The notes under the pieces are model-generated. The model was given only the letters and a program-made list of their open reading frames with translations. It ran no database searches and had not been told where the DNA came from. The translations under genes were made by a program, and so were the position numbers. Of a stretch of 64,000 bases of DNA, positions 61,935-64,000 are shown piece after piece (positions within the stretch are counted from its first letter, which is position 1; each line of letters begins with the position of its first letter). Source of the DNA: Todiramphus chloris collaris (Eukaryota; Chordata; Aves; Coraciiformes; Alcedinidae); contig JANVCC010000030.1 in NCBI GenBank assembly GCA_025345505.1, positions 11,215,841 through 11,279,840 of the forward strand, in the 5' to 3' direction.

Positions 61935-62048
61935 CTTGGTTGCTTGTTTTGTTTGCTACAACAGTGGACATCATAACATCACAATCTGTTGCCATGGAAA
62001 TGGCTGTGATTTTGCAAATTCAGCTTTGTGTCTTTGCAATGAAATCAG
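61935..62048 (+). other. Exon-like segment 3, Cys-rich open frame
   Basis: Preceded by CTCCTTCCTTCTCCCGACAG and followed by CAG|GTACAA, which is good splice context. 114 bases; two frames are open, one Cys-rich (LVACFVCYNSGHHNITICCH...). No family recognised. It also contains the X-box-like GTTGCCATGGAAAT at 61988-62001, so it may be regulatory rather than exonic. Confidence 0.3.
61988..62001 (+). promoter_or_regulatory. RFX X-box-like motif
   Basis: GTTGCCATGGAAAT matches the palindromic X-box GTTGCCATGGCAAC at 11 of 14 positions. Motif match only. Confidence 0.35.
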
Positions 62049-62628
62049 GTACAAAAAAAGAGAAATGGACAATAGGGGAAAGGCCCTTGTTTAAGAAAAA
62101 AAGCAATGTGATTATAAATTCAGGCCTAAAACCTTTGTCTTCAGTGAGGTAGCTCCCTATACAAGCTCCTTTTGAGGTTACTTCCTTTCCATTGTTAGTT
62201 GGTTTCCCTGGTTGCTTTGGGAAGGGAATGCCACATCAAGTCTGCTTGAACACTGCCTAGCAGAATGGCCCGATTCAAGTCTCTGGACTTATTACAGTAC
62301 AACTAAATAATGATTAAATTATGATAATGATACTGTAAACATAGCATGGGAAACAGACATCTAAACACAGGACTTCAATGAATTTTCTGCATTTTCAATG
62401 CTGTAATATGTTTACCACCTCAATCATATAAGAGCCTTCATTTGGTGCATATTCTGTTGATTCACAGTTTGGCTAGATTTTGAAATCATCTTACATGACC
62501 ATCCCAGAATAATTATTTCACTTCTGGTATTCTGGAGTAATTTCCTCACATAAGTACTTTCTTTCCACGTAACTTTATTCTGAAATAATTTCTCTGGTTT
62601 GGATGACAATCATTTTTCTGAAATAAAA

Positions 62629-62646
62629 TTATTATTATTATTATTT
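62629..62646 (+). repeat. (ATT)n microsatellite
   Basis: Six tandem ATT units. Confidence 0.9.
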
Positions 62647-63351
62647 TAGAATAAAATTCCCTACAGCAGAAAATGTAGTGGAATACATAGATAGGTGTCT
62701 GGTAGATCCTTGTTTGACACAAAACTTCAGAATCTTGACTTTTTAAACAAATCTATCAAGCATTTTTTCTTCTGCAGTAGCACTCTCTCTTTATTGAATC
62801 TAATAGAGGAGGAAATCTGAGGATTGCAGTACGTCTACCAATTGCTGATTTTTAGATGCTAGTTATCTTTCCAGACTGTTAATTTGAATTCCTGGCTATT
62901 TCTGGAATACATGGCACTACTTGGAAAAGCATGACCCTGTTCATGGCCTGCTTTAGAAGTAATGCAGTTGCCAATCAACACAAATTAGCATTGCTGCTAT
63001 TTGATAAATATATACATTCCGTGGTCTTCATCGTTCAGTTCTGAAATATGAGGGTAAATTATGAGCTTGCTGAGAGTGTTGTACAAAATTCTGTTTTCAT
63101 CTTGGCAAAACCATTGAGGGACACCAACGTGGTGATACAGTCCTGCTCCTGATGTTTTAGACTGAACTTGTGTTTAAATTTGTTTACCTTTGCCTGGAGA
63201 TGGACCTGACTGATGATTCTTTGCTGGATAGACAGAAGTACGTTCTGTAAGCCTTATAGTCTTGCCTCTGAAATAACTTTGATAAACTGTTGGAACTCTA
63301 CACCTTTTTCACCCTAATATTTTACTTCTTTTTTAAACCTCAAGATAGCTG

Positions 63352-63410
63352 GAACATAGAATTGGAAGGTGTCCCCGAGTTTACTGAGTCAGTCCCTCAC
63401 AACTGTAGGT
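63352..63410 (-). mobile_element. Possible old CR1/L3-type remnant
   Basis: GGAACATAGAATTGGAAGGT followed by GTCCCCGAG...GTCAGTCCCTCA resembles the reversed CR1 3' end (ATAGAATTGGAAGGGACC...GAG...TCCAGTCC). Short and decayed. Confidence 0.35.
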
Positions 63411-64000
63411 AACCATAGAGAGTTCAGAGAATATCCACTGATAAAGTGGAGAAACCTAGACACACACCAAGACCCTATATAGTAAAAGTGAGACATTTAG
63501 TTCAAAATCCCAAGTTTTGAATGCTGCAATAAACCAGGAAAGGCTCTGTTCTGGAGACTGGCAGTTTTGTCAAAGACAATGTGGAGACTGAATAACAGCT
63601 CCCTACCACACACACCCCCCCGGTACTTCCAGTGGTTAAGCTTTGCTCCTCTCTGTGAGACAACCCCAACAGTAAATACAAGGTTCTGCAATTCTGATAA
63701 ACACTGGAGTACAAGCTGTGACTAGTTACTTTGATGAAAAAGCTTATGTGGAATTTATAATCTATTGCAGAATTAGATCTACAGAGGGAGTTGCTTTTAA
63801 AGTGGGACTTAATTACCAAAATTTCCTCAGAACTCCTCAGATGCTCCGTGTAGTTGCTGTCTAACTTTGTAGACGTGTATTCTATAGATGTACACACTTT
63901 AAGGTTTTCCAAATGCCTAAATTTCTGGATAAAGTTCAGCCTGTGCATTATACTGCCTTGCAGGTAAGACAAGTGGAGCACATGGGCTTGTTCCTTCTCA

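Larger units (their letters stand above)
56960..64000. other. Intergenic, no gene recognised
   Basis: AT-rich DNA with two ancient palindromic repeat copies, an (ATT)n microsatellite, a possible CR1-like remnant and one exon-like segment at 61935-62048. The longest open frame (63502-63981, - strand) has no recognisable domain. Confidence 0.6.

Noticed and set aside
63502-63981. 159-codon - strand open frame, the longest in the right arm
   Set aside because: No recognisable domain, signal peptide or splice context, and it runs through simple sequence (CACACACACCCCCCCC). Probably chance, though it could be tested by alignment.
1-64000. tRNA, rRNA, CRISPR arrays, complete retroviral or LTR elements
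   Set aside because: Looked for while reading; no paired LTRs, cloverleaf-type genes or spaced direct-repeat arrays were recognised. A dedicated scan could still find a decayed copy.

Overview
The window is vertebrate nuclear DNA, most likely from a bird. It holds spliced genes with GT/AG introns, a CpG-island promoter, 5'-truncated CR1 retroelements, old MIR-like SINE fossils and short introns: all of CCDC39 fits in about 22 kb. A turtle or crocodilian cannot be excluded from the sequence alone. Nothing looks bacterial, viral or CRISPR-like.

Layout. (1) 1-4368, + strand: the last four coding exons of TTC14, a TPR protein with a C-terminal Ser/Arg/Lys-rich tail; the 5' part lies to the left of the window. 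(2) 4369-5843: a tail-to-tail intergenic spacer with a likely TTC14 poly(A) signal and a (TA)n(CA)n microsatellite. (3) 5844-27743, - strand: a complete 20-coding-exon CCDC39 gene. Every exon joins in frame to give 953 codons plus a stop. CCDC39 is the coiled-coil subunit of the CCDC39/CCDC40 axonemal 96-nm ruler. TTC14 and CCDC39 are also convergent neighbours in human, which supports both identifications. (4) about 27370-28080: the CpG-island promoter of CCDC39, with two RFX X-box-like motifs, as expected for a motile-cilium gene. (5) 28081-64000: about 36 kb with no recognisable protein-coding gene. It holds CR1 and MIR fossils, copies of an ancient palindromic repeat, CTCF-like motifs, a stretch resembling a conserved noncoding element near 56.1-57.0 kb, and a few exon-like segments on the + strand (31.3, 33.2 and 61.9 kb) that may belong to unannotated noncoding transcripts.

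The two genes are unrelated in function: TTC14 is a probable RNA-associated nuclear protein and CCDC39 a ciliary structural protein. No new biological system was found. The points most worth following are the candidate divergent transcript upstream of CCDC39, the strong CTCF motif at 30.6 kb and the candidate noncoding enhancer near 56.6 kb. A 100-base N gap lies in CCDC39 intron 6.
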